Shown here: piece after piece, positions 32,880 to 46,514 of the stretch
How positions within the stretch are numbered: position 1 is the first letter of the stretch
How the letters are laid out: the number at the start of each line of letters is the position of its first letter
Source of the DNA: Acorus gramineus
Lineage: Eukaryota > Streptophyta > Magnoliopsida > Acorales > Acoraceae
Direction of reading: 5' to 3'
Assembly: GCA_030737835.1 (NCBI GenBank)
Contig: JAUJYN010000022.1
Span: 1,952,712 to 2,016,711, forward strand
Length of the DNA stretch: 64,000 nt
Position numbers and translations under genes: made by a program
Notes under the pieces: model-generated
Seen by the model: only the letters and a program-made list of their open reading frames with translations
Databases searched by the model: none
Told to the model about the DNA's origin: nothing

Positions 32880-33874
32880 GTTTCCAATGGCCAGGGCCCC
32901 TTCTTCTTCCTCACCATAGAGTATGGCAAGTTCATGATCATTTAGGTTCAGGTTGAAGGATCCTTCCTCTCGAAATCTTCAAATGAGCTACTGGTCGAGA
33001 TTTTTGAACTACTTGGTATGGGGGAAGGTGTTATGCCTGTGTCATTTGGAGCCATTTCGGTTAAGCCTTGGTCAGATCTGGGTCATTCAGGGCCTTTTTC
33101 TTTTTCGATCGGAGTCGCTAAAATTTTGGCTTTTAGCCACCTGCGGGAGTTGGAGTACTCTGATTGAAAATCTAACTGCATATTATGGGTCCTGGTACCA
33201 TTTTGTACTACCCATAAAAATTTCATCGAATTCCGGTAACGTTTTGAAAAATATGCAGTTTCGAACCGTATCCGGGTTTTGAGAGTTCCTGGTTTGGTGG
33301 GTCGAATAGTGTGAGATATTTTGGTGAATGTGGTGACCTTGGGTAACCTTACCCCCCTTTGCTTTGTGGTGAAGCAACCACTTGGTTAGTTAGTGTGTTA
33401 GTGGGTGAGTTTAGGTTAGGTTTACCCCCCCCCTCCTTTTTCCATTACACTCACCCCCCCTAGATGAGAAAAAGTCTCTCTCTCTCTCTCTCTCCCTCTC
33501 CCTCTCCCACTCCCTACGTCTCCCTCTCTTTGGCTCTCTTTCTCTCTTTCACACATCCTCCATGTGTTTGATTAAATGCATAAAAGAAAAAGATGGAGCA
33601 AGAAGAGGAGGTGCAAGTGCAAGACTAGGTGAGTGTGTGTGCTTGTGTTGTTGATTGTTTCTCCTCCCACTCCTCCTCCCATGGTGGATCCCCTGATTTT
33701 TTCCCCTCTCCCTTTGGTCAGCCAAGTAGAAGAGAAGCAAAGGTTGAGGTGGTGGTAGTGGTGGTGGCGGTCGAGGTGGTCAAGGGTGCGCTTGCGAGCC
33801 CCTACATCTCCCCCTTCCCTCCCCCTCTCTCTTGGTGAGTTTCTTCTCTTCTTTATTGGTTTGTATGCATGTTA

Positions 33875-36373
33875 TGTCACGCCCCAGGGCGGCCATCCCC
33901 GATACGTGGCAAATATATATAATATCAGCAGTCTATACAGGAGATCAATAAAATACTCTAAACAACATCGAAAATGACAACACAGACAATAATGTAGCTG
34001 ACATAATATATACAAATAGCGGAAGCTTAAACGACTGAGTCTGTAATTCAAAGACATTATACAGACCTGAATACATAATCAACTGTCCTGTGAGAGCCAA
34101 TATACACAATGACATCCAAATACAAACGTGTGCCCAAGCATGGATAACAATACATACAATCAAGAAGGGGACGCTGATGGCCTCTCACTCGCAGAACCCA
34201 ACACGTGACGCTGCTCCGCTACTGCTGTGGTGCCTCGGGGAGCTCCTCCTTCAGATCCGACTCAGATATAATTGGAGGAAAAGAATATGCGAGGGGTGAG
34301 CCACACGCTCAGTTAATGGCACAAGCTACGCATCACAATTTATATTAACCTTAAATAATTTATAGTCCCTAAAACGGGAGCAACTACACATTCTAGTGGG
34401 TCGTTTCATCGCCAACCCACCTCCCCCCTCACCCTCACCCTTTACTGGGGGTGACATGGGCCTCTTGGGCATACTAGACCGCTCTCCACCCCTGGTCCAC
34501 CCGGTAGCCTCTCCCACACTCCGTAGTCTCTACTGGTATACTCCCACTATCAGTACTGTTCGACGCATCGGAGGTACCTACGGACGGGATCCCTCTGTCA
34601 GGTCAGCTTTCCAACGCCGGGGAGTCCCTACATCGGATCCAACCAAAAGGAGAAGACAGCCTACTCACGCGGATACGATCTTCTTGGATCCGTCGACAGC
34701 GATTTGTAACACTAATAATGTAATGAATTCTCAAGAATTCCTCCAGGGCGTATAACTAAGATGCGGGGAAACATATATTATAACAACAAGGTTATAATAT
34801 TCTCTAAGGCATGCTTATAACAATATGCTCTCATTTTGATTTAATTAGATTAAACTAGATGGGAACATACATAGTTCGGGCTTTCCAATCAAGGGACATG
34901 GTGTCTAGGCATGCATAGGCCTCTATATATGATATAAGGGTGCATATCCCTAGCATACAAAGTCTAATGTGGCATGGTTACATCATATTAATCATGCATT
35001 GCATAGTTTTACATTTATCACAAGTTAATACACAATTATGGTGCCCCAGGGGAGGGCAATGCACGCCTACGTGCATCGAACGCCTCCCTACTGGGTTGGA
35101 TTGTCCCACTCACCAAAACCCGGGTCACTGCGTGACCATCCGTCAAGATCTGCAAGACATGGGCATTCAATATGGTGAGTAAACTACACAAATACATAAG
35201 AAATTTACTAGAAATACCCAATACTCAGACAAGCATGCATACGGACCCGCACGCATGCGAGCACGCGCGTACGCACGCGAGTCCGAGTGCCCCGACACCC
35301 TCCCGAACCCTCGGGCAGCCATACGCATGGCCTCCTCGCACGCGCACGCACGAATGCACACGCACGCACGCGCCCCAGCGCCCCTGGCGCACTGCCGCGC
35401 CCCTGCCCGCGTGTCCAGCCCAGCGCACGCCAGCGCACCGGTCTGCGCGCACCAGCTCCTGTCTGAGCGCGCAGACGCGCGCGCCCGAGCCCCTTCCACC
35501 CCCTCCTCAGCCCACCCACACCCCCTTACACCCATGCATAGCATGCATAACCATTTAAACCCCCTAATCAAACATCTAACCAAGCTAGGGGAGGAGGAAG
35601 ACTTACCCAAAGAGAGGAAGAACAAGGGAGGAAGCTCGGGTGCCCTTCGCGCACAAAACCAACACAACCGCCACCACCAAGACCACCACCACCTCAGCCA
35701 CTAGCAATGCCTAAATATGGGTGAAACAGGGGGGAGGGGAAGCCATGAGAGGGAGGTAGAGAAAGGGGAAATCAAAACAAAAACCATGGAAAGATAGATC
35801 ACACCCTTACCATTCTTTTTTTTTCCTTCTAGGGTTTTCCTTTTCTTCTTCTTCTACTAGCTCTAATGGAAGCAAATAAGAAGAGGGAGTGATGGATTGT
35901 GTGTGAGAGAGAGAGAGAGAGATGAAGAGAAGAGAAGGGAAGGGAAGGTGGACGCCAACTCATAGGGCACACACCCTCACACACTTGGAACAATTGTGTT
36001 AGTGGGGATTGACTTGAGTCAACCCAACCACACAAAAAATTGACCAAGTCAATGGTCAAAATTGACTTGGTCAAAGTCTTCTTTGAGTTGGTCAAGTCCC
36101 CCCTTTGACATTCCCACTCGATCAAAACCTGGATACGATTGGAACTGCCAAATTCTGAAACGTTACCGGAATTCGATGAAATTTTCGTGAGTGGTTCAAA
36201 ATGGCACCAGGATACATAATGTGCAGTTAGATTTTCAATCGGGGTTCTCAAGCTCATGATGATAGCCAAAAGTTCAAAATTTTAGCGGTTCCGATCGAAA
36301 AAAAGAAAAGTTGAAAAACCGCCAGAAATGTTTCAAAGGTGACCAGAAGGCTAAAAGTGACACATATATAACA
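33875..36373 (-). mobile_element. Antisense solo LTR B, TSD TGTTA
   Basis: It starts TGTCACGCCCC and ends GTGACACATATATAACA, flanked by TGTTA at 33870-33874 and 36374-36378. Minus strand: W-box-rich U3 (about 36005-36125), donor near 35606 (GG/GTAAGT), GC-rich interior, acceptor TTGCAG, 36-nt micro-exon (35114-35149), GTGAGT donor and the ATGCAC/GTGCAT hairpin (about 35050-35090). Length 2499 bp. The single G-quadruplex/hairpin unit lies near 34395-34470. Confidence 0.95.
36005..36125 (-). promoter_or_regulatory. W-box cluster in U3 of LTR B
   Basis: At least eight TTGAC cores (both orientations) lie in about 120 bp of the U3. TTGACY is the recognition site of plant WRKY factors. Confidence 0.6.
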
Positions 36374-38348
36374 TGTTAGGGTATTTGGGAGGGTATGCAT
36401 GTGAGGTGTTTTGAGTTGGGTGCATGTAGGAGCAAGGGGGAGGGTTGGGGAGTGTTGGGTGCACGCGCGGGTCTTTCTGCGTGCATGCGCGCGCAGACGC
36501 GCAGCATGGCGCCAGTGCGAGCGCACGCGTGCGTGCGCATGCGCGCCTGCAAGGGCACACGCGGGGCTGCCCAGGGGCTCGGGTAGGTGCTGGGGCACTC
36601 GGGCATGCGTGCGTACATGTGTGCTCGCATGCGTGTGAGCCCGTATGCGTGCATGTCTAAGTCTTTGGCATTTCTAGTAATTTCTAGATGTTATAATGTG
36701 ATGTTACTCACCAAATTTGATACCCTTACCTTGCAGATCTCGTTGGATGGGATGCGCGAGGTCCCGGGTTGTGGTGAGTGGTTTGATCCAATCCCCCCCC
36801 CTCGAGATGCGCTCGACACGCGTAGACGTGCGTCACGCATCGATGGGACATCCTAGCTATACTACTTGTGTAGATAAGTAGTATGGCCATGCTTAAACAA
36901 TAATACCCGTGCGCGTAGTCATGCGTCACGCATCGATGGGGCATCCTATCTATACTGCTTGGAATTAAGTTAGGCCTACCCGTGCTAGGCGCGTATATGA
37001 ACCGCTTGTTGGGTTATATGCCTTGGGCTTATTTCTGCGTGAGAGCAGAGGTAACCCCTCGCGTCTGAGCGATGCACTCGTGTGGGAGTCCAAGAGTATT
37101 CGTTATCATCGATATGTGATTATCGAGCGTAGTTGACTTTCCCATAGGGTTCGCTTTGCGAACGTGGGGTGCTTCCTCCTGACATCGTCGTGCGTCGAAC
37201 ACCCCAGCGTCGAAGCTGTTCTGTTTGGGTGCCACCACTTGTAGGTGCTACTGATGCATATCGCGGTACTCATCGGGCTGATGTACCGATCGTGGAAGGC
37301 CGACAGGTAGAGGCTACGTGGGAGAGGGCTACCGGATGATTTTTGTGAGCGTGGAATCGTTCTCCCCTTCTTCGGATCCGCGTTGAAGCTACCTGACGTT
37401 AAAGCTGTCCTGACAAAGGGCTCCCACCTGTAGGTACTACCGATGCGTTCGGCAGATGTACTGATCATGGGAGTATACCAGGTAGAGGCTACTCGGGAGA
37501 GGGCTACCGGATGACGAAGGGTGTAGAACAAAAGGTTTTCTTCCAACAGTCCTGTGTCACCCTTAGGGGTGAGGGTGAGGATGAAGTGAAGTCACGTCGC
37601 CACGTGACCCATTCATTTTTCGTCCGTTCCCATAGTTGTTGGGTCCGGTTACGTATCGATGTTTAGAGACATCGTTGGGCAGTTATCTCGATGTAGATGA
37701 TCCAGTAGTGTTGTGTAGACCAGTAATTCCGCGTCTCTTCGACCAACGGTATGGTCTCTCCCCAAAAGTCCCAAGAGTCTTCCTCTGGGAGTGAGGGTGA
37801 GGGTGAGGTTGGTCGCGCCGCCGCGTGACCTTGTTATCCATTGGGTTTCCACCCATGTTTTTCCTTGAAAGGAAATTGTTTTAGTATTGAACTGTTGTAT
37901 TGGTGATTGGTTTCCAGCCACTCACTGAGCTTGTAGCTCACCCCTCGCATACTGTTTCTTTTCAGGGGCAGTGTTGGGCGTGGAGCTGGAGCTTCCCTGT
38001 GGCGGGGTCTTATGTGCGTGGGGCGTTCTGTCCGGCGGGTGGCGAGTGTGAGGCTGTTAGTAGTCCTAGAGTCATTTTATATATTGTAAATCGTGCATGT
38101 GGCACAGGTTGTATTTTATTTGGACTAGACTTGGCTCTCACAGGACAGTGATTGTGTATTTGAGTCTGTAATAATGTTTTTGGTTTACAGACATTGTTGA
38201 TATCTTATGCTTCTGCTTTTCAGTCAGTTATCATTTATCTTTGCTTTGCCACCTCGGGGAGCTCCTCCTTCAAATCCGACTCAGCGACAACTGGAGGAAA
38301 AAGCATGTGAGGGGTGAGCCACACGCTCAGTGAATGGTACAATCCATG

Positions 38349-41300
38349 TGTCATGCCCCAGGGCGGCCATCCCCGGGACGCGGCAAGTGTATATATGATA
38401 TCAGCTATCAATACAGGAAGTCAATAATATACCCTAAACAACATCAACAATTTCAACACAGACAACAAAGGGGCTGACAAGATATATACACAAATAGCGG
38501 AAGCTAAAGACTGAATCTGTAACTCAAAGACATATTACAGACTCGATACACAATCAAATGTCCTGTGAGAGCCAATATATATACAAAGACATCCAAATAG
38601 AATACAAACGCGTGCCCAAGCACGGAATATAATACATACAATCAAAATGGCATGCTGATAGCCTCTAAAACTCGCGGGACGTGATGCTGCTCCGCTACTG
38701 ATGAAGTCCCTCGGGGAGCTCCTCCTCTAGATCCGACTCAGATGACACTGGAAATAATAATTTTATGTGAGGGGTGAGCCACACGCTCAGTGAACAGCAC
38801 AACCCATGCATCACAATTTATATTAACCACCAGATATTATGAACCACAATTTTATTCAAGCCTCAAAGTGGCAGGAACTACACAAATCCAGTGGGTCGCT
38901 ATCGCCAACCCACTACACCCTCACCCTCACCCCTCAATAGGTGACATAGGATATTGGGACTAAACAATCCAGTGGGTCGCTACATCGCCGACCCACCACA
39001 CCCTCACCCTCACCCCTCAATATGGTGACATAGGATATTGGGACTGACTAGGCTGTTGGTCACCCTTGGTCCACCGATAGTCTCTCCCCACTCCGTAGGC
39101 CGCTTGGCCACTCCCACATTCAGCACAGTCCGAAACCAAATCAGGAGGTGCCTACTGATGGGAGCCCTCCACGGGACGGCCTTTCTAACGCTGGGGCAGT
39201 CTCTACACGGATCCAACGAAGGGAACAGAACAGCCTATCCATACACATATGATCCACTCGGATCCGCCGACAACACATCTCAACAACTCTAATGTCATGA
39301 ATTCTTCAGAATTCCTCCGGGGCGCATAACCAGGATGCGGGGAACGTATATAATAATAATTAATGAGAGGTTATAATATTATTGGGAAAAGAAACCTTGG
39401 GAGGGCAGCATGAGGTCCCGATATAGGATACCTCGACAACCAAACAAGGAACACGGAGTACCCTAGCCCGGGTCTCAATGTTGACCTCGCAAGGCCCCTC
39501 CCTATAATATTATCTAAGACATGCCAGTAATCATATGCTAGCATTTAGTTTAATAAATTAAACTAGTAGGACACATGCATAGGTCGAGGCTTCCTAGCAT
39601 GCGAACAGAGTGACAGGATGCATGGCTCTTACACATATCCTAAGGGTGCAAGTCCGTAACATACAAAGTCTAGGGTAGCATGCATACTACATTTTAATCA
39701 TGCTTGCATGGATTACACATTAACAAGTTAATATAGCCTGTGGTGCCCCAGGGGAGGATGGTATACGCCCAAGTGCATATATCGCCTCCCTACTGGGTTG
39801 GATTGTCCCACTCATCGATAGTCGGGTCGTCGCGTGACCATCCGTCGAGATCTGCAAAATAGGTAATTAATTCGGTGAGTAAAATACACAATATATACAA
39901 AAATACTCTAAAAATACACAACACTCGGGCAAACATACATACGGCCCGGACGCACGCGAGCCCGAGCATCCCGACTCACTCCCGAACCCCCAGGCAGCCG
40001 TACGCACGGCCACCTGACCCAGGCGCACAGCCGCGCCCCAGCCCGCGCACCTAGGCGCACTGCCGAGCCCAGCCTGCATGCCTAGACACCCTGCCGAGCC
40101 CCCACTGGTGCACCGCGCGCTCACTGCGCCCCAGCGCAGCAACCCGCGCGCACACCCGAACGCCCAGCGCCCCATCGCCTCGCCCCACGCGCACCCCGCG
40201 CGCACCACCGGCTCGCCTCACCTGCGCGCACTGCGCCCCCTGCGCAGCACCCGCAAACCATCCGCTCGTCCAGCCCCAGGTGCACCCGCGCGCACTGCGC
40301 CCCAGCGCAGCGCCCCGCACGCTCACCCGCCCGCACTACGCCCTAGCGCAGTGCCCCGCACACACTCCGCTCGGTGCCCTGCGCGTAGCACCCGCAGGCG
40401 ACCCCGTGCGCACGGCACGCACTGCGCCTCGCACAGCACCCCACGCGCACGCCCCCTGCACGGCGCCCAGCGCACAGCACCCGAACACCCCTGCTCCACC
40501 CGCGCGCACGCCCGACAGCGCCCAGCCCTGCCTGCCAGCCTGCCTGCCCTGCCTGCCTGCGCTGCCTGCCCACCCGAGCCAACCTACCACCCTGCCCGAG
40601 CCACTCTACCACCCCTCACCGGCCACCAATGGCCTCCAACCGCCACCAACCGCCACCAACAGCCACTAGCACTTAAAACCACCCTCCTAACATGCATCTA
40701 AGCAAGAAAAGGAAGGAAAGAAGGCTTACCCTAGGAGAGGAAAGGAAGGGAAGGGGATCGGGAGCTCTTCGTGCACCGAAACACCTCCCCAAGGACCACC
40801 ACCACCAAGCTTTCCCTCAGCCCTCAAGGTGGCTGAAATCAGAGGAGAAAAGAGGGTGTTAGAGGGGGTCATACAAGTGGGAACTCAAATCCGAGACCAC
40901 CGGTGGATAGATCGGGACAAGATCTAACCTTTCTCTTCTTTGGGTTTTTAGTTTCAAGCACTTTAGCTAGGTCAAAACAAAAAAAAAGAGAGAGGGGGAG
41001 AGAGAAAATCAAATGGCGAAGATGATGAATAGTGGGGGAGATATTTTTGCTCACTTATATATAATCCCCACACTTAGATTAGGCTAAGCTAGGTTAATTA
41101 GGGTTTAAGCTAGCATTAGGGAGGCTTAAGTGTGGTTTGACCCTAGTCAACCCAACCACACTAAAATCCAAACACATTTGACCAAGTCATGGGGCCCACT
41201 TTGACCAAGTCAAGTCTCCCAATGACTTCTCGCTCGGTCAAAACCCGGATACGCTTCGAAACTGTGAAATTCTGAAAGTTACCAGAATTCGATGAAATTT

Positions 41301-41489
41301 TCGTGAGCTGCTTGGAATGGCACCAGGACACATAATATGCAGTTAGATTCTCGATCGGAGTCCTCAAACACAGGACGATAACTAACAGTTCAAAATTTTA
41401 GCGGTTCCGATCGAAAAACAAAAAAACCCGAAAAACTGCTAGAATGCTCCAACGGTTACCAAAAGCTTAAAAGTGACACATATATAACA
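38349..41489 (-). mobile_element. Antisense solo LTR C, TSD CCATG
   Basis: It starts TGTCATGCCCC and ends GTGACACATATATAACA, flanked by CCATG (38344-38348, 41490-41494). The 3141-bp LTR carries two G-quadruplex/hairpin units (38895-39055), a MITE (39381-39502), a covarying hairpin (39762-39781), a GC-rich interior (39950-40600), a donor near 40729 (GG/GTAAGC) and a U3 with several TTGAC cores (about 41140-41240). The second donor has lost its GT (ATGAGT on the minus strand). Confidence 0.95.
39381..39502 (-). mobile_element. 122-bp Mutator-like MITE with perfect 9-bp TSD, copy in LTR C
   Basis: TATAATATT flanks it exactly (39372-39380 and 39503-39511). Outer ends on the sense side read GGGAGGGGCCTTGCGAGG and CCAAGGTTTCTTTTCCCAAT, which are only weakly complementary. 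Related copies lie at 2252, 12343 and 62383. A 9-bp duplication is typical of Mutator-like transposons. The element is non-coding. Confidence 0.75.
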
Positions 41490-44400
41490 CCATGCAACAC
41501 AACTCATATTTAAGCTTTAAAATCATTAAAGTCCCTAAGATGGGAGTAACTGCACAAATTGGTTGGTCGTAACGATGCTGACCCACCACACCCTCACCCT
41601 CACCCTTTAGAGGTGACATAGGACATTTGGGAGAGATTAGACTGCTCTACACCCTTTGTCCACCGGTAGCCCTTTCCCTGGGTAGCCTCTACCTGGTATA
41701 CTCCCACGATCAGTACGTTCCCGAATGCATAGGTAGTACCTACGGATGAGAGCCCTCTGTCAAGACAGTTTTTTCAACGCCGGAGAGTTCCTACATCAGA
41801 TCCAACGAATGGGAGAAAACAATCTACACTCGCGAATACGATCCTCTTGGATCCGTCGACACCGGTTACTAAAACACCGATAAGGTAATGAATTCCCAAG
41901 AATTCCCTCCAGGGCGCATAACTCAGATGCAGGGAAAACATATTATTCATAGTGACAATTGCCAAGTATGACCCCCCATAAATGGTCATACACTTGCCTA
42001 ACTCATTAGGCAAGATGTAAGGCTCAACTTAAGCATATAACATGGATAATAATATACAAGGAATTCATCATGGATGCATTTAAATAATATAATAACAAGG
42101 TTATAATATTTTCTAAGGCATGCTTACACTTATGCTTTTCATAGATAGCTAAGGGTATACTTAGGCAAGGTCGGGGTGCATGTAGGAATCAAATGTTATC
42201 CTAACATGGGACATGATGCATGAACAAGGATTGGTCCCTACACATGATACTAGGATGTATAACCCTAACATGTTAGGTCTAACATGACATGGATGCAACC
42301 TAGCAAGCCCAATAATAACATATACATGCAAATATGGTTAATATGCAGTTATGATGCCCCAGGGGAGGGCGATGCACGTCTACGTGCATCGAACGCCTCC
42401 CAACTGGGTTGGATCGACCCACTCACCGCAATCCGGGTCATTGCATGACCGTTCTCCAAGATCTACAAGACAAGGGCATTCAATATGGTGAGTATAACTA
42501 CATATATATACATGGAATTCACTAGAAATGATAAAGACTCGGACAAGCACGCATACGGGCTCGCACGCATGCGTACGTACGCATGTACGCACGCAAGTCC
42601 GAGTGCCCCGACACCTACCCGAACCCTCGGGCAGCCACACGCGTGGCCCCCCGCACGCGTACGCACGCATAAGCACACGCGCCCACACACCCTCTGGCGC
42701 ACTGTCGCGCGCCCATCTGCGCGTCCGACTGCACGCGCCAACACCCCTCTGCGTGCGTCTGCGCGGGCACGGGCGCGGATGGCCCCCCGCGCGCGCCCAG
42801 ACCTCTCCCATCCCCTCCACTGCCCTCACTGTCACGCCCCAGGGCGGCCGTCCCCGAGACCTGGCAATAATGAAATATCAGTTATCAATACCTGAGGTCA
42901 ACAAAGGCTCCAACAACAACACACAAGGTGGAAAAGCAAAGATAATGATAACTGACTGAAAAGCAGAAGCATAAGATATCAACAATGTCTGTAAACCAAA
43001 ACATTATTACAGACTTGAATACACAATCACTGTCCTGTGAGAGCCAAGTCTAGTCCAAATAAAATATAACCTGTGCCACATGCACGATTTACCATACATA
43101 AAATGACTCTAGGACTACTGACAGCCTCGCACTCGCCACCCGCGGGAAGAAAGCTCCACGCCCATAAGATCACGCCACAGGAAAGCTCCAGCTCCACGCC
43201 CAACACTGCCCTAGAAAAGAAACAGTATGCGAGGGGTGATCTACAAGCTCAGTGAGTGGCTGGAAACCAATCACCATCACAACAGTTCAATACTAAAACA
43301 ATTTCCTTCCAAGGAACAAGGTCACGCGGTGGCGCGACCAACCTCACCCTCACCCTCACTCCCGGAGGAAGACTCTTGGGACTTTTGGGGAGAGACCATA
43401 CCATTGGTCGAAGAGACGCGGAATTACTGGTCCACACAACACTACTGAATTACCAACCTCACCCTCACCCTCACTCCCAGAGGGAGACTCTTGGGTCTCT
43501 TGGGGAGAGACCATACCGTTGGTCGACGAGACCTGGAATTACTGGTCTACACAACACTACTGGATCATCTACATCGAGATAACTACCCAACGATGTCTTT
43601 GAACATCGATACACAATCGGACCCAACAACTATGGGAACGGACGAACCACGAATGGGTCACGCGGCGACGTGTCTTCACCTCATCCTCACCCTCACCCTT
43701 TACAGGTGACATAGGACTTTTGGAGAGATTAGACTCCTCTACACCCTTGGTCCACCGATAGCCCTTTCCCCGGGTAGTCACTACCTGGTATACTCCCACG
43801 ATCAGTACGCTTCCGAAAGCTTCGGTGGTACCTACGGATGGGAGCCCTCTGTCACGACAGCTTTTCCAATGCCGAGAAGTTCCTACATCGGATCCAACGA
43901 AAAGGAGAACGATTCCATGCTCGCAATATCATTCGTTAGCCCTCTCCCGGTAGCCTCTACCTGGTATACCCCCACGATCAGTACATCTTGCCGCATGCAT
44001 CGATAGTACCTACCGGTGGGGGCCCTCTATCAGGACAGCTACAACCTGGGCCGCTTCAACACGGACGACATTGGGAGGAAACACTCCATGTTCGCAAAGC
44101 GAACCCAATGGAAAAACAACTACTCTCGATAATCACATATCGATGATAGCGAATACTATTGTACTCCCACACCGTTGCGTCGCTCGGACACAAGGGGGTT
44201 TGCCCTGCTCTCACGCAGAAATAATCCCAAGGCACATAACCCAACAGGCGGTTCATATACACGCCTAGCACGGGTAGGCCTAGCTTAATGCCCCAACTAC
44301 CGGCTTAACAAAACCGATAAGATAATGAATTCTCCTGAATTCCAAACGAGTGCATCCCTCGGATGCACGGGGCGATTACATCGCTAGCGCTCTAACTAAT

Positions 44401-44763
44401 AAGGTACAACCTGACAGCGGGTCATACCCACGCCTATTTCAGATAGGCCTATCAGTTTTAACATGCGCATATATATATATATATATATATATCCAGGAGA
44501 ATTATATCTAGCTATGTGTTATATATGTGTCACTTTTAGCCTTCTGGTCACCATTGGAGCATTCTGACAGTTTTTCAACTTTTTCTTTTTTGATCGGAAC
44601 CGCTAAAATTTTGGACTTTTGGCTATCATCATGAGCTTGAGAACTCCGATTAAAAATCTAACTGCACATTATGTGTCCTGGTGCCATTTCAAGCCACTCA
44701 CAAAAATTTCATCAAATTCCGGTAACGTTTCAGAATTTCACAGTTCCAAATCGTATCCGGGTT

Positions 44764-44888
44764 TTGACCAAGCGAAAAGTCATTGGGAGACTTGACCAAG
44801 TCAAAGATGACTTTGACAAAGTCAAGTTTGACCCTTGACTTGGTCAATTGGTTTTGTTTGTTAGTGTGGTTGGGTTGACTAGGGTCAA
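44764..44888 (+). promoter_or_regulatory. W-box cluster in 5' LTR of T
   Basis: Ten TTGAC cores in 125 bp: plus strand at 44764, 44792, 44813, 44828, 44835 and 44875; minus strand at 44800, 44821, 44843 and 44884. Nine fit TTGACY, the WRKY factor site. The 3' LTR keeps the cluster at about 52237-52361. Confidence 0.7.
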
Positions 44889-44923
44889 AGTTCACCTAAA
44901 CCTAATTAACCCTAAGTGTAAGT

Positions 44924-44956
44924 GGTGTGTGTGTGTGTGTGTGGTGTGTGTGTGTG
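44924..44956 (+). repeat. GT microsatellite in 5' LTR of T
   Basis: An almost pure GT dinucleotide run, with the 3' LTR counterpart at about 52406-52435 differing in length. Confidence 0.85.
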
Positions 44957-45307
44957 CCTTTAAGTGAGGTCCACGCCCACAAATAGTGCACCTCTATTCA
45001 TCTTCTTCTCCATCTCTCTCTATCACACAAACCTCTCATCCCCTCTCCTTATTTCCCACTTTTGATCTAGTAGAAGAGCTTGAAAGAAGAAACCCTAGAA
45101 GGAGAAAAGCTTGGTAAGGACCCGATCTATCTTTCCATGGTGTTAGATTTGTGTTTCCCTTTGTTTGACCTCCTCTCATGGCACCTTTTTACCTCTGTTT
45201 TCAGCCATTCTTGGGCTGAGAAGAGGTCTTGGTGGTGGTGGCTTTGGTGGTGGTGTTTCGGTGCGCGAAGAGCACCCGATTTTCCCTCCCTTCCTTTCCT
45301 CCCTTGG

Positions 45308-45837
45308 GTAAGCTTTCTTCCTCCCTTTTTCTTGTGTAGATGCTTGATTAGGAGGTGTTTTTGGGTATGCATGGTTTGGATGTGTGTTAGGGGTGTGGGA
45401 GGGCTGAGGGAGGTTGTGGGTTTGGCGCGGGCATGCGCGAGAGCGTGCACGCGGAGTGCTGCGCGGGGGCGCAGTGCGCAGAGTGCGCGCGGGGGTGCTA
45501 CGCAGCGGCGCAATACGTGCGGATAGGCGCACGGCTGGATGCGCGGGCATGCGCGAGCGTGCGCACGAGCGTGCGGCGTGTCTGGGCGAGCGTGCAGGGG
45601 CGCTGCAGCGCGCCTGGGCGCGGGCTGGGGCGCGGGGCTGTGTGCGTGCGTGCGCACCCGTGCGCGTGCGTGCAGGTGGCCGTGCGCATGGCTGCCGTGG
45701 GTGCGGGAGGATGTCGGGGCACTCGGACTCGCGTGCGTACGGGCCGTATGCATGCTTGTCATAGTGTTGGGTATTTCTAGCGTATTTCTTGCGTATTTGT
45801 GTATTTTACTCACCATTTTGGTTTCCATGTCTTGCAG
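45308..45837 (+). other. Putative leader intron 1 of T (5' LTR)
   Basis: The borders are CTTGG/GTAAGC and TGTCTTGCAG/ATCTTG, 530 nt. The 3' LTR has lost the donor by a roughly 20-bp deletion between two CCTCCCTT repeats (near 52783), but a new element copy would take this part of its 5' leader from R-U5 of the 5' LTR. Confidence 0.5.
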
Positions 45838-45873
45838 ATCTTGACGAGCGATCACGCGTCGACCCGGGTATTG
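45838..45873 (+). other. Putative 36-nt leader micro-exon of T
   Basis: The block lies between CTTGCAG and GGTGAGTGGGACAATCC. The 3' LTR copy is at 53429-53464, also 36 nt. Confidence 0.5.
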
Positions 45874-45898
45874 GTGAGTGGGACAATCCAACCCAGTA

Positions 45899-45937
45899 GG
45901 GAGGCGTTCGATGCACGTAGGCGTGCATTGCCCTCCC
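45899..45937 (+). other. Conserved covarying hairpin in T
   Basis: Outer arms GGGAGG (45899-45904) and CCTCCC (45932-45937). Inner arms ATGCAC (45911-45916) and GTGCAT (45923-45928). Confidence 0.8.
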
Positions 45938-46514
45938 CTGGGGCACCATAGTTGCATATTAACTAGTATTAAATGTAAACTGTGCATGCATGATCATTAT
46001 GTTGTATCCATGCCCCCCCCCCCTTAGACTTTGTATGCTAGGGATATGCACCCTTATATTATGGATAGAGACCTACGCATCCTGATACCATGTTTTCATG
46101 CTAGGAAAGCCTCGACCTACGCATGTTTCCCATTTAGTTTAATTTATTTAAATCAAATGCAAGCTTATGGTTATTAGCATGCCTTAGAGAATATTATAAC
46201 CTCGGGTTTATAATATGTGTCTTCCCGCATCTTAGTTATGCGCCCTAGAGGAATTCTGAAGAATTCATGACATTAGTAGAGTTGCAATTAGTGTCGGCGG
46301 ATCCAATGGGATCGTATCCGTGTGGGTAGGCTGTTTCTCTTCCCTTCGTTGGATCCGTGTAGGGACTCCTCAGCGTTAGACAGGCTGTCCTGACAGAGGG
46401 CTCCCATCTGTAGGTACCTCCGATGCGTCGGACTGTGCTGATCGTGGGAGTAGACCAGGCGAGCTACGGAGTGGAGGAGAGACTATCGGTGGACCAAGGG
46501 TGATTAACAGCCTA

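Larger units (their letters stand above)
29799..33028 (-). mobile_element. Degenerate Tat/Ogre-like Gypsy remnant
   Basis: On the minus strand the order is an acidic segment and two retropepsin-like domains (about 32975 to 31596), a tandem-repeat spacer (31440-31020), and an integrase C-terminal fragment (about 30990-30712). Reverse transcriptase, RNase H and the integrase core are missing. The rest (29799-30711) is non-coding, with G runs and CT-rich stretches. No LTRs could be paired. The lineage is judged from the integrase tail, so Athila or another OTA-clade member is possible. Confidence 0.65.
33029..38250 (+). mobile_element. Sense LTR S3, 3'-truncated and interrupted
   Basis: It starts TGTTATGCCTGTGTCATTTG, continues to 33874, resumes at 36374 after insertion B, and reaches about 38250 where it is cut about 120 bp before its expected GTGACA end and joins antisense LTR H1 at GCC. 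There is a donor at 33835 (TTG/GTGAGT), an acceptor at 36736 and a 37-nt micro-exon (36737-36773). A deletion near 36950 removes much of the middle. Further on it has two GGGTGA blocks (37560 and 37790), the TGAGC/GCTCA hairpin near 37926 with TTTCTTTTCAG, and the end-proximal blocks. Confidence 0.85.
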
